DNA from: Aspidiotus rigidus
Taxonomy: Eukaryota; Arthropoda; Insecta; Hemiptera; Diaspididae
Length of the DNA: 64,000 bases
Assembly (NCBI GenBank): GCA_035079385.1
Contig: JAVHKY010000067.1
Coordinates: 434,001-498,000, forward strand
Reading direction: 5' to 3'
This document shows positions 37,741 to 51,200 of this stretch, in pieces (the first letter of the stretch is position 1; every line of letters begins with the position of its first letter). A program made the translations under genes and the position numbers. The notes beneath the pieces are model-generated. The model saw only the letters and a program-made list of their open reading frames with translations. It was not told the DNA's origin and ran no database searches.

Positions 37741-38240
37741 ACAAGGGTGAGATCCGGAACTCAGATTTGAATCGCATCCTGAGATATCTTTTTGGCAAGA
37801 TCCGGATTCAAAAAAATTTGGATTTTTTTTCTGTGAGATCTGGACCGCAAAAGATCTTGTATTTTTCCTTCTTGAACACAAACAGATGAGAAAAGACCCT
37901 GTATTTTTTCCCTCCATTGAGATTAGGATCCGGATCCTTCATAGATTTTTTGTAGGATCTAGAACAGAGAACATCCAAGTGCTTGAAAATGGAAAAAGGA
38001 TATTCCTAAAAAAGGAAAAAATTCAGGATAGGTAGTATCCTTTCATGTAATTTTATGGGGAATATTCGTTATTTTTCAGGGTAGATCCTGTATTTTTTTT
38101 TCTATCCAGGTCCGAAGAGATCTTTTTCTCGCAGGATTTGATTTGGTTCAGAAAAGATTCTGTATTTTGTTCTGTGAGATCCGGATATGAAAAGATTCTG
38201 AATTTTTTTTTTTGTGATATTTTGATCCGAAGAAATAAGA
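37741..38240. repeat. Minisatellite with unit like GATCCGGA...GAAAAGATYCTGTATTTTTT
   Basis: A degenerate tandem array in which AGATCCGGA/AGGATCYGGA blocks alternate with AAAAGATCCTGTATTTTTT blocks. At least seven units are visible. Open frames on both strands here (85 and 72 codons) are shadows of the repeat. Confidence 0.65.
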
Positions 38241-38829
38241 ATTTACGGGAAAAATGATAAAGGGTGATCATTACGCACTTTTAATGGGAAAACCTGTACT
38301 CTTCAGTACGGGGAAAATGATCAGTAATGAGTTTTTTTGGCCTGAATTGAATAAAAACAATTTTTTTAGAACTATTAGAAGAAAATGTAGCCAACACAAC
38401 GTTCTAAATAGTGATTAAAACGAAATTGAATTTTGTTATAATGTAATGGTGCATGATCACGTTTTCATTATGTACTATGCAGGGCTGCCAATACTTGGAA
38501 CTCTTTTATTCATAATGTATAATAATGATAACAATTGCTTGTATCGTATGGGCAGCCGCCTGTCCTCTATTGTGAAGTGGGTAGCGGCTGCGTTGGCATT
38601 ATAATTTTCTTCTAGAACACCGGTATTGCCTCTTTCGGGTATAACTTCGGTGTTGGAAGAATCTCCTCGGCAAAACCTTCCTTCTTGGCCACCGCGGTGC
38701 CCACAGGCACACAAACGCACATATCAAAAACAAATTAGAAGTAGGTTAATGTTGGAATCTTTTCTCCTTCTGTCGATTCATGTCCCTATGCTTGACCGTA
38801 TCGTCTGTGTGTGAATGGTGCACAGGTGT

Positions 38830-39720
38830 TGGATCTGCATTTGCCTTTTCCATTCCGTGTCCATCTCCTTCTTCGTGACTGTGTGCTAATGCAGATACCT
38901 GGTTTCATGCTTCTTTGGAACTTGGTACGATGGCTCCCAGCTTATTCGGAGCGAGTGCTTATCATCGACCCCAATCTCTTGCAGTGACCTACTAAGCTTG
39001 CCCCTCTCACGCTTTGAATAAGGTGTGCTGGGTGGTCCATCATCCCGTCCTTAATTGCAATACAAACTTTGTTGTTGGTTGGCTTCTCTCCTTTGAAAAC
39101 CACTTCTGTTTCCTCAGCAATTAAGGAGCTCGATTGGTGGTGAACGTGCTAATACACAGAGCCTCCGTCGAGACAGTGCGGCAAGCACGAACACATTTTA
39201 GCGCAACACTCTTTATTGAGTCTTTTCCACCTCTTTCCTTCTGTATGCTATCTTAGTCAGCCTATACTGAGGCTCCATATAGGAGGGTCGACAATGCGAT
39301 GCTCATTATGATCTTCTTTTTGCTTCCCTCGACTTTCCTAGGTATGTCATAATGCAGATTGTGTATGTCATTACCCTGCTCCCCTTTTCCGCTACCATCA
39401 GGAAACGATGCCTGAAGCTCATATTCAAATCAAATTAGATACCCAGATCATTTCTCCCCTTCTTTTTCGTGATTTCGACGCCAGTTGCAAATGAGAGGTG
39501 TGTGGGCTGAGCTTCATTAATATTGTGACCTCCGTCTTTCCTACTGCGAGTTTACGCGTCACTGCCTCTAGGGCCTGGTTTACCCTGCTCTCCACTACAG
39601 CAGTTGTTTTGGTAGTACATACCATCGGTATGTCATGCACATAGAAAATCAGCGCAACTCCGCGCCACATGAGTGGCCCCAGGATACCACAAGTAACTAG
39701 ACGCTTCACTGTACCAGCAA
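38830..39720 (-). pseudogene. Decayed R1-clade non-LTR retrotransposon, reverse transcriptase part
   Basis: Read on the minus strand with several frameshifts and stops, the order of motifs follows R1-like LINE reverse transcriptases. VTCGILGPLMW sits at the place of the usual VPQGSVLGPLLW. YVHDIPMV is the decayed YADD box, so the catalytic aspartates are lost. ALEAVTRKLA and KTEVTIL follow, then LLYGASV. Last, a segment with RTVS.EALCVLA..PPIELL corresponds to the RTVSTDAALVIAGVPPI stretch. It cannot encode a working protein. Neither the 5' part nor the endonuclease is seen. Confidence 0.7.
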
Positions 39721-40470
39721 AAGTCTTTGCTTGGATGTCTCAGCAGCTAAGAGACTATATCTTTTCTTACTCTTAGTTGCCCAACGTAATATAATTGTTT
39801 TGTATCCTTGCGCTCATATATGTAGCTTGATCGTTGGAATTTGAGGAGGGGGGGCTTACTCAGAAGTGACCAAGATATAACTGCTAGAGCAATTAGAGAG
39901 ATTCACTACACCTTTCAAGATTAGTTACTTTTGCGTTCTGATTGGCTAGCAGTGCAGTAATATTACAGCGGAAGGTCAACTGTTGTAGGGTGACGCGGGT
40001 AATCATCGGGATTGCAATTCCAGAGTAACTTTAAAAGATGCATGAGAGAAAAATTCTTCTTCAAGTTCGTCGTGCAGGGAACTGTTTTTCTCTAAAAATG
40101 AATCTGAGGGAGGTGTTAAATTGTATTTGATTGAAGGTGTCGTGCGTGCGTGTAGATGACCTTGGGACTTGGAAAATAGCTCGACCCTTTAGGTCAATTC
40201 CGAAATTCGCGTGTGCATATGACCCCCTCCCCTTTGCGAATGGTTCCTTCTTATACTAGGTCTAAGACTCCATTACACTATAGCTTCATACCACTAGGTC
40301 CAAGTCTTAATAATCCTGTGCACTGTATCCTTCTGCTCCTTCATAATGTCATTAGCCATGACCCCCTCCCACTATAACGTCATCAATGATCTCGAGCCTG
40401 ATTCTGAAATTTGCGAGTTCAATGTACCTCCCCTCATCCCTGTATCTATTAGTGGTTTAATATAAGCTTT
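39721..40470. other. Intergenic, nothing recognised
   Basis: No supported gene or repeat. A G-rich run (aggagggggggc) lies near 39845. Confidence 0.35.
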
Positions 40471-40897
40471 TATAGGGCTTTTCCATGTCGGCGCATTGCA
40501 TACGTATTCTCCTACGTGTTATCGAAATGGTAGTATTTCTAACATTGCTCTTATGGGTGTTACTGGATTGCATACTCATTTTCATAAGGCTTTTCCAGCG
40601 TTCCATATCGCATAATTATCTGCCTGATTCTTATCAATACGGTGGGCTCCCTAACATTGATCTGATGGCAGGTTGACACTGGAATGAAAATGAGTATGCA
40701 ACCTAGCAATACCCATAAGAATAATGTTAGAAAGCCCACCGTATTGATAAGAATGAGGCGAATAAGTATGCAATATGGAACGCTGGAAAAGCCTTATTGT
40801 GGAGTAATTTGCCATAAGAGCAATGTTAGAAATACTACCATTTCGATAACACGTAGGAGAATACGTATGCAATGCGCCGACATGGAAAAGCCCTATA
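40471..40897. repeat. 427-base foldback built from a duplicated unit
   Basis: 40471-40660 and 40690-40897 are inverted copies with few mismatches. The ends TATAGGGCTTTTCCATGTCG and its complement at 40878-40897 match fully. Each arm holds two diverged copies of a ~100-base unit beginning RGGCTTTTCCA, so open frames on both strands look like repeat proteins (for example LHTYSP...YGGLSNIILM on the minus strand, residues repeated twice). I interpret this as a hairpin-forming repeat, not as a gene. Confidence 0.8.
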
Positions 40898-42286
40898 CTA
40901 CTGTACATTATTAGGTTTGTGTTATGCCTGGTTTCATGAAGGCTAATAGTAGGCCTAGTATAGTTAAATGTTGACAACAATTTGGGGACGGTAGAGTGCA
41001 GTGAGTTAAGCAAGACAGCCCAAAATGTAGTGTACCAAGAACGAGTGAGACCTCCTGAGCTAGATAGCTCATCTTACAGTACACCTTCAGGCCTATATTA
41101 GTCCAAGAACGGAGTGTACGCCTCTATGAGAAAAATTTACAAACTAGGTCATGATAGATTCCATCCCAAAAAAGTCGTAATGAGTTGACTTACTGCAAGA
41201 TAATCTTTATTTATTTGGCTCGACCAGAAAATCTTATTTTTTTTTGTACGTGCATAAAATTTACCGCAAACTTATTCATTTGCAAAATGTTTCCCTCCTT
41301 GGGAAAATTATCTTCCTACAGTCTCGATATATCCGAAAAGTGTACATCAATCGTTTGACAGATAAGATGGTATCATATTTAATTAATATCCCTTTTGCTT
41401 CATCGTAGTTGAGCGGAGAAATAGCAGCCGCTTCACTTCTTGTCTATGACTGTACATTTGGAAAAATTTCTAGTCTTTGATTCCAGTGTTTTTCATAAGT
41501 AAAATCTGTCAACAAATTACCTGATACTTCTTATTTTCTCTTTTATGAGGTTATATGCCGTACTATATAACAGTGAAATTAAAAAAAAAATCCACCCGTT
41601 GATTCTTGGAATATTGATTTTGAAATTATTTTGCCCGGAAAAATTGAGTTACGCGATGAATTAACTTCAATTTTGCTAGCTAAAATTTTTCCGGTCACTG
41701 ACCCAATTTGTCGTTCAGTTCACTTTCTGAACCATAGGTAGATAATTCGATAATATCATAAATCGATAGTGCCGCATTTGCGAGAGTAGGGTTCTGCTGA
41801 TTTTCTCCATATCAGCGTTATTCTTTTAGATTAGAGGAAAGTTGTTTTTAGGAAAACTCTCTTTTAATTCTGGCAACAAAATCAGGCACTGCTTTGGAAA
41901 ATTTGTTGTTAATTTTTGATGGAAAACGTAAAATATGTCGAAAGCTATAGTAAGTGTACCTCTTTGTACTCGTTTTATTATCATTACCGGTTATCATCGA
42001 GCTCTCTATTAGTCTTCCTTCGAGTTTTTCAAACGACAATGACAATACACTTTTGAATTGTTATTTGTTACTACTACGGTCTACGAACAACAGAATACAA
42101 ATCATGAACAGAGACGAGCTGTAGGTTGTTATCAATAGTGCAGAGTTTAGTTCAGTGTTTCGCAATAAAATTTTAATAATCTTGTGAAATCGTGTAATTC
42201 GTATCGTATTACGAAATTCACGATTCGTTAGTTTACTTCGTTTGAATTTTCGGGGAAGTATAGAAGTTCATCGGGTATCATTCACG
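40898..42286. other. Region upstream of NPL4
   Basis: No gene supported. It should contain the NPL4 promoter and 5' untranslated leader near its right end. I cannot fix a transcription start. Confidence 0.35.
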
Positions 42287-45200
42287 ATGGTGACTATTTT
42301 TAGATTGATTTATGTCGATAATCATCAAAATAATTCTCGCGATATCTCATTTTTTTCGTTCATCTGCTTCCAGATAATACGAATTCAGTCGCAAGAGGGT
42401 ACTAAGCGTTTGGAAATAGATTCCAATGATTCAACCTCGAATCTTTACGAGAAGGTAAATACGTTCGGAAGATTCTGTAAATTTCAGTCCATCGCTGCTC
42501 TATTCCGCGATATTTCGGATAAAGCTCGACGTGTATTCATACAAGTTTTCTGATGTATCATAGGTGTACGGGCATTTCGCTTTAGCGAGCTACGCGTTTT
42601 GTCTGTTCAGAAGTCGAGGACAGAAAGATGAAATCAGATCCTCCGGCAGTCAGACTGTCTCGTCCATAGGTTTAAAACATGGTGATATGATTTATTTGGA
42701 ACCTCTGAATGGGGAAACAATATTCGATCACTCGACTCAAAGCCCTTTCAACGATGTTTACACGAAAAGCGCTCCGAGTACTTCTCGTAATTCTGCGGGA
42801 CATTCGTATTCGAATGGGCCCTCACACGCTCCAATGAATATCGTGTTTCCTAATAACCAAACCGTTGAAGATGAAATTGATCTACTCTTATGGAAGAGTG
42901 ATGGAAAAATCAAGAGACAGAAAGATCCCAAATTGTAAGTTTATCATTTCACACCCTCTAATTCGATCAACCCGAGTATTGATAAAAATCGTTTGATTGT
43001 AGCTGTCATCACGGAACCAAAGGACAGTGTGTTCACTGTTCGCCTTTAGAACCGTTCGATGATAATCATCTTCGCGAACATAATATTAAGCACATGTCTT
43101 TCCATTCTTATTTAAGAAAATTGACTGCTGGAGTCGATAGGTGAGTGTTGATCAATTTCGTAGATTAGACCATCTCACGTCCCAATGCCTATCAAATTTG
43201 ATTTCCAATTTCAGAGGAAAATTCGTTCTCTTAGAGGACGTAAGCTGCCGTATCAAACCAGGTTGTAAAGATCATCCGCCCTGGCCCAGAGGTATTTGTT
43301 CCAAATGTCAACCCAGTGCGATTACACTCAACCGACAAGTAAGAAAGATAGTAGAAAACTAAAACAAACTTTATTAGTCTGACGTTTTTTGAGTGGATGC
43401 TGGAAAAGCAATCAACTCTAACAACGATGCTGCCAATCGTTCCTCGCCATTATAATCACGTCTATTTCACCGATTTAGATAAATACAGAGGAATGAATTT
43501 TCATACCCACCTGTAAGACTGGTTCAATACTTCATCTTGAAATTCGAATGATTCGATTCCATCGAGAATCAGCAATCGAGTTCCACGAAGAATCATTCAA
43601 TGAATTTGACATTCTGGTGCATTCTTAGAAGAGGCTCAACTTACTGTTTATGTACTCCTGAAAAACTGTTTGTACCTAGGAAAAAGGAGTCATAAGAAAA
43701 ATATTGCTATCGGGGTCGAAAATATTCACTTAATTAGGTTGAAATATTCCTGTTACTGAAAAAGAACAAAAAAGATAGTTCTACTTGAGAATTGTGAAGT
43801 GTTTTCGATCATTCTCTTTTCGATATTCACATTTCCTTTGTGCAGTAAAATATAACATGAAGCGAAAAATTTGCTGGTCATACGTTCACTTCACTCGTCT
43901 CATAAAATTGTGCTCTCGTTAGCGAAATTTCCACTTACTAGTTCTTGATATTTATCTGACCCCATTACCACGTACGATTAATACGAAAAGCAAGAGCTTT
44001 GGTGCTCATAACAACGATTAGTATTTCGTCAATTCAAACGTCAGCTTTTCTGAAATTAATTCGCCGAAAGCGCAGAGATGAATTCTCCCATCAGAATTCT
44101 GATGATATAATTTATCCCTGAATCATGATTTCGTCTGCTTAGTAGATGTGATGCACAACTGTTGAACCGTGAAATAATCGCTAAATTTCGTTTCTCTTCA
44201 CAGACGTACAGACATGTAGATAATGTAATGTTCGAAAATTCGCATTTGGTAGAGAACTTCTTAAATTATTGGAGGTCGACGGGTCATCAGCGTATTGGTT
44301 ATTTGTATGGTAAATACGAAGCTCATACCGATGTACCTCTCGGTATCCGCGCCACTGTGGTCGCAATTTACGAACCTCCTCAGGTAAATTTTTTTTTTTT
44401 TTTTCTGAACTGATTCCAAAGAATACGAGCGTGTACAATGATGAGGTATTCCATGTCGTAGGAGAGCACTCGTGACTTCATAAAATTGTTACCAGACGAG
44501 AAAGAATCTGTGGTTGAAGAAATAGCTCAGAAATTAGGCTTGAAGCGTGTTGGTTGGATCTTTACCGATCTTATCGCGGACGATATTCAGCGTGGAACCG
44601 TAAGTTACCAGTATTTAATGAGCTACGTTTGTTTCTCCGCGAGAATAATGAACATTTGTTCGATAATCGCAGGTCAAGTGCGTCCGAGGAATAGAAAGTC
44701 ATTTCCTCTCCGCGCAAGAATGCATTATGGCGGGACATTTTCAAAATCTCCATCCTAATCCTTGTCGTTTTGCTCCTGGAGGTTCCTTCGGTTCGAAGTT
44801 TGTAACCGTTTGTGTCACTGGTGAGTTGACAATTTGAGACTCCAAACTAATTAAATGTTACGAAATGATCGTGTTTTTGAAAAAAATTTTTCTCGAAAAT
44901 TGTATCAATTGGAATTGATTGAAGTATGCTAATTAAGCCTGATGGACTGCTGGGCGAATGACCTCGCATCAAAATGTAATCAAATATATTCCCATTTCTT
45001 GTCCGTAGGCGATGCTCAAAATCAAGTTCATATGGAAGGTTACAGTGTCTCGAACCAATGTATGGCTCTCGTACGTGATGCGTGCTTGCTTCCCACGTTG
45101 GATGCTCCTGAATTGGGTTTCATACGGGAATCGAGTGATAAGCAGTATGTTCCTGATGTCTTCTACAAGGTAAGAACATAACTCAGTTTACGTTTTCGAT

Positions 45201-48200
45201 CGAAAGATTCGAAGGTTTGGGAAGTTCGTCTTGTCGGTTATTCTTTCGTTCTATAAAATTAATCTAGAGCGAGGCAATGCTGAATGAAGACATAAAATAT
45301 TTTTTTATATTCATAATGCGAAGGTCGTACTACTCGATACGCTACAGCTTCGTTCTTGAATCTCGACTTGGAAAATGACTGTAGAACTTTTAACTAATGA
45401 ATTTAATTATAAACGTGTATCGAAGAATTAAGAATTGAATTTCTGCTCCTCGTTATAAAATTTGAAAATACGACTTCCGTGCGATGGTTGTCAGCCGAAC
45501 CAGTAACAAAGGTCTGTTTGATGAATTGTTGGTCTCTGAATTGTTGTTGAAGATGACGGAAATATGAGAGAAATGGATTCTGTCATGGGATATTTTGTGT
45601 TGCAGTTCTTCCTCTGTTCACGTATCTGTACGAAGAGGGCTATGTTAGCAGACGTTGGTGTAAATTTTGAAAGCTTGACTTATTCGAAAATACTTCACAT
45701 CAGTAACAAAAGAAGAGATCGAATTTGCTCGTTTCGATCGGGTATTTTGATTGAGTCAGAGAAGACTTATTTTTGAGAGGTCAAATTGATGAGTTCCTGA
45801 TAATGACTAACGTAATTAAGTTTACTAATATTCATGCTCTAGATAGTTCTCTGAAATGTGGTGAAAGAAGTTAAGGATGTTAAAAGATACAGGAATTTGA
45901 CGCAATATTATTCAATCTGACTAGGATTGAATTTCGAAAACGAAATAAAGAAAATATATTCGGAAAAGTCGAGAATAAAATTTTTGAGAAAAAATTCACA
46001 AAATTGTCAAGAAACGAGAAAATTCCGAGTCAGCATAATAGACGGCCGGTTTCGACCCACAGTTAGAGATCATCATGTCCAATTTATAATTACATGTTAA
46101 CACATGAAAAAAATTATGAATAAAATTGATCCATCTCTTTTCGGATAATGTAAAAAAAAAATTGCGCAAGCCTTAGTTGTTCTTCTGATTTTTAGCACGT
46201 TAACTCGTTCAACTTGAATATCACAGCTTGATTTTCTGATTGACTTCGATTTTAATCATCGGATAAATTACGCGATTGTTTCTCGTCTCATTATCTCTTC
46301 TCTCGTTTACTGAGTCATTTTTCCCTACTGAGAATGAATTTTCTTCAGTTCTTATTCTTCGATTTTTCCACTTAACGGCTGATCATAGCTACCAATTTCC
46401 CAGTCTGAGATCGTTATAGGATGAAATAGAGATCGATTCAAATTATTTCTTGTCCTGTGTTGATAGAGGAGTTGTTCGTTGGGATTTGGGTGCGACGCTA
46501 TTCAAGTGTTGGAGATTATCCTTTATTTTTGAGAAAACGAATAAATTTAAGATAGTGGATTTCAAAATACTATGGAGTTGAAATTATCTTTCGACTGCCG
46601 TACAAAAAATAATTGACGTATATCGAGGATAAAATTGAGGAAAATAGGATTTTGGGCTTAATAAATTTGTCAGTGTGTGAATCAAATCATACCTTGTATT
46701 TTACAGGTGATAGTCATTAATCAAGTTTTCTAAGAAACAAACATTGTTATTCTGAAACCAACTTCATTACCAAACTGATCATTAAAAATAGTTTCTATAA
46801 TTGATCAATATATCTTTATTTACCCCGCTATTTTCTCAAAGAAGAAACGATTCAAGGTATTTTTATCGTGATCCAAAAAGTGGAAATGCGTCAATTATTC
46901 TTCGTACGGCAGCTGAACGGAGAGGCTTCGTGTACTTCTTATGGGGGTTACGGTCATATAGGCGCGGACGATTAGGCGCCGACGATTAGGCGCGGACGAT
47001 TAGGCGCAACAATCATTCAGACGCCGCATTCATTTGGACGCAGTGACGTATTTTTTGTAACTTGGTTCGCCTAAATGGAGTTTGATAAAAAAAATTCGAA
47101 GCCGTGTTCCCTCCTGCGGAAGTTGGAGCCAGCTTATTTCATTTTGCACAAAATGTATTACGACATGTTAAGGCTAATCGTTTACAGAAGGCTTACCAGA
47201 ATGATGCTCGTATCAATCAACATGTACGCATGATCATTGCATTGGCCTTTGTTCCCCCAGTTGACGTTATCCAAGCTTTTGAAAAGCTCGAAGGATACGT
47301 TGATGCGACACTTGAACCTGTCTTAGAGTACGTAGAAGACTAAACTACATTGGTCGAAGGCAGCGGAGAGGGAGAAAAACGCCTCAGTTTCCAATTACTT
47401 TATGGAATGTGTACAATAGAACACTCAGCCCCGGACGAATAATAGTGCTGAAGCGGGTCATCGACGTTTTCAAGCGGAGCTCAACTTGTCTCATCCATCC
47501 ATTTGGCGTTTCATAGATAACTGCGCACAGCGCAAAAAGCGAGAGATGTTGACTACGATCAACTCAAAGCCGGCTCCGAACCGACGGCTAAGAGACCTAA
47601 ATATATCAAATTAGATAGAAGGTTGAGGAAAATAGTTTTAGATTACAAAAATAGGTCAATTATCGAATATTTACGAGGTATAGCGCATAACGTTTGCCGG
47701 TGAACGTTATGAACATTGTAGCTCAATGAATTTTTAAAAATTGTTTCATTTTAATAAAAAAAATTAATTCGCGCCTAAGTGTTCTTGCGTCTACTTGAAT
47801 GGGCGCCTAATTGATTTTTCAGTTCTTCGCGCCTAATTGTCCGCGCCTAAACGTCGGCGCCTAAATGATACCAACCCCTTATGGATTCCGAAAGCTACTT
47901 CTGAAGTTCTGATCTTGTCTTTGAAATCTCTTGTAGTAAAAGCTCGATTTACTGTATTATCTCAATCAGATTCAGATTTTCTTTTTTCTGCACCTGATCC
48001 ATCATTATGCGTTCTGTCGTGTTTTGTTCATTTGTCAACACCTGCACGTGTTATCAAACGAAAAATGCTCTGAAACACGTTTTGGGCGATGAGTGAATGA
48101 ATCGAGCCTACTTTGATTTGATATTTCAATCCCTGATAAGAACCCTGTTTTCATTTTTATCTGTGTATGAAAAGATGTAGCGTGCTTCAATCAAGCGAAA

Positions 48201-51200
48201 TTCAAGTATTTAAAGTAGAAATCGGAAATGGTTCGTGTTAACAACGTAGTTCTAAATAATATACATCGTGTCTCGAACGTTGGAAATTTTCTCTAGATGG
48301 GATACTCATAATTGAAGAAAATAAAATCGATGTGCAGTTCTTACACTAAACGTTTCATCCTTCGACATCACATCAGTCGATGTTGGTTTGAAATTTCAGA
48401 AAAAAAAAAGTAGGCTAGAAAGTCTTGCCTGAATGGTGAAGTAACATCAAATCTTTGTGTTCACAGATCTTAATTTTAACGTGAACGTTAGTGAACCGAT
48501 TCTGTAGACTTGATAATAACGAAAACACCGATTGAAAGATTTTTTGAAGAAAGGATTAAAACTGCCTGTAGATATTTTCAATTTAATCAATATTCACCCC
48601 TTAAAAGAGCCGTGAGTGGGCTAATAAACAAGAATGTGATAAAATTACAACTTGATTTCCTTTTGAACGACCTTACAGGTGTAGGGTCGTGTTACCGATT
48701 AGGTCCAAGGGACCCGTGCCTCGGGCGCAAATTTTTTGGAAAAAATAACAAAATAAGCCGTGCGAGTAGCGACAAACGGACGCACGAATGATGCAGGAAG
48801 AAAAAAAAAGGAGAAAGTGTGCGACGCGCCCACAAAATCGAAATAGTGAAAGACAAAAGAGAGAAAAATTTACCCCACCCCCGACTATAAGGGCGCATTC
48901 AAGTAAGTGCCTTGGGGCGCGCAGAAGCTCAATCCGGCCCTGTACAGGTGGGTTCTCAGAACTAAACTCCCGCGTTATTCCGTTGGTTCGTGTATTAAAA
49001 TTCATCTTCTTTGTTTGTCTCTTTTTCAAACTAGATGATTTTTTTTTTTCAATCCGGGTACTCTCTTAACTCGAAAATCAATAATAGAATTAAACGCACA
49101 GGCCAGCTATTTTATTTTCTGTATGTTATTACATTAAAACGTAGATAAACTAAATAATATTCATAAATCACGTTAAATAAAAATGTTTATTAAACCCTTT
49201 GTATGTCAATTCAAAATTTTAATAATAATACCGTTTAACTAAAACGCCCACAATATTTTATCATAATAATAATCGTCATTAAGCAGGAATGAGGAAAAAA
49301 AAAGAATATGAAAGGAATTTTTTCTACAACACTAAAGGCAACTGCTTATTTACTAAGTAGGTTGCGTTTTGCTGAAGAAAATTTTCCTCCACTTTTTCTC
49401 GTACGGTTTCGTTCTAGTTTACAGAAAATAAGACGCTGATAGGGTACTAAGAGGATAAAAATAATGAATGAATATTGCATGATGATTACAAACATACGAC
49501 TCGGATTTTCGAATTGGATAGTATAATATTACTAAGTACCATAACATAAAAAATTGAAAAATAAATTCTGATCAAAATTATGGAATCACTTATCCGTACA
49601 ATCGAAAGAAGTAAATGACTATGGTTGAGTTGAAGAACACAATCTTGTTTTATAATGACAATCGGTTAAAATTTTCTTAGTTAAGACCTGAAATTAGAAT
49701 TACCTGAAAACACCAGCGTCTTAATGCGAAAGATAGCAACATTTTCTGTTTAAAAATATAAAAACTGCGCGATTCAACGACGGAAAATAGGTGAAAAACG
49801 CCCAGAATAATTAAACACAACTATTCTTGTTTATAATTCGAATTTTCAAAAACAGAATTCTTGACACGAGAGCGCGCAAATTTAATATTTCTAAGCAGAA
49901 TTTAAAACGATTTAAGATAAGAGGAAAACATTTTTCTTTAAGTATAGCGACGTAAAAATGAAAAAAAAAAGAAATTAAAAAGAAGGTAAAATCGGTGGTA
50001 CAGACGCAATACGATGATCTAATTCTTGTAACGTATAATCGAACGACAAAATGAATTCTTCTATAAATAAAAATGTGCCTTCGTTGAAGTACTTATAAAA
50101 TGGTGAGATATGTAGTACATCGAAATTTTAACGCTTTCTCAAAAAGAATGAAAATGAGAAGTTCGACTTGATTGTACAGCCTTAACTGGTATAAACTTGG
50201 TCGAAAATAATCGAATAAAATAAATTTAAATCGAAGTGAAATCGAGAGCGGAAAATGTGGTAAATAGGAATAACTTTGTATTCGCAATTTCATAATAATA
50301 ATGGCTATTAAATTCTCACATTAAGGAGTGAAAAAAGAAAAAAAAGAAAAAACACCGCGAAAAAGTACGATAATTCCCAACGACAATAATAATTATATCA
50401 TCTATTTAAAAAAAAAAAAAAAAAAAATACGCTAAGACGAATTTTTATTACGCATGGAAAAAAACTATACTTGGTAAAATACATATTACAAGTCACGATT
50501 CACGAACGTTTAAAATTTCCGAGAGAAAAAAAAAATTACCCTTATAACGTAAGGACATTCTTTCTATACAAAATGCGATCGATTTCTAAATTATTCGGAT
50601 ATACGTATTAAGCTTGATTCGGTAATTAGCAATATAGTCGCTGTTTAGTATTCGGATACGTCTGAGATCAATAAAATATTTTATTTTATTAATTATATAT
50701 AATATATCGTACGGATTTGCGATAAAGACGTTTTAAAACACTCACAATAACTAGACAGAGGAAGAAAGAGAAAAATAAAAATAAACGATGAAGAAAATTC
50801 ACAAAGAGAGAGGAAAAAAAAAGAAAAAGCTCAACAGCGATATCATCTAATAACGATAAAAAATTAAAATTATGAATAAGGGGGAAAAAATTCGAACCTA
50901 AGCTCGGCTCCGAAGCACGTTTTATAATTTGCCGCAACTTGCTATAACGATAGTTTTCGTGGGCTTTCCGGCCAAATCACCGAATGTAGCGATTTTTTCG
51001 ATCAAATCCAAACCCTCGACCACATGCCCGAAAATCGCGGTAAAGCCCTTCATCTCCTGCAGAATGACACGAAACTGCGATCCCACCATACCTAGACTGT
51101 CGTGTTTTTTCTGCGTTCGTCGCATACCTACTGCACCCCTAGTGGCTGGAAATTTTGTGTCGTCTGGTATAAAGAACCCTTCTTCGTAAATTGAACGACC

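Noticed and set aside
37741..38240. Tandem repeats considered as a CRISPR-like array
   Set aside because: The units are degenerate, lack uniform spacers and occur in a eukaryotic setting; this is a minisatellite.
40651..41013. 120-codon minus-strand frame with internal amino-acid repeats
   Set aside because: The repeats arise from the foldback units and appear on both strands, with no start or splice context.
48673..49029. 118-codon minus-strand frame and an overlapping 93-codon plus-strand frame
   Set aside because: Both overlap the hAT-like MITE at 48682-48942 and have no protein resemblance.
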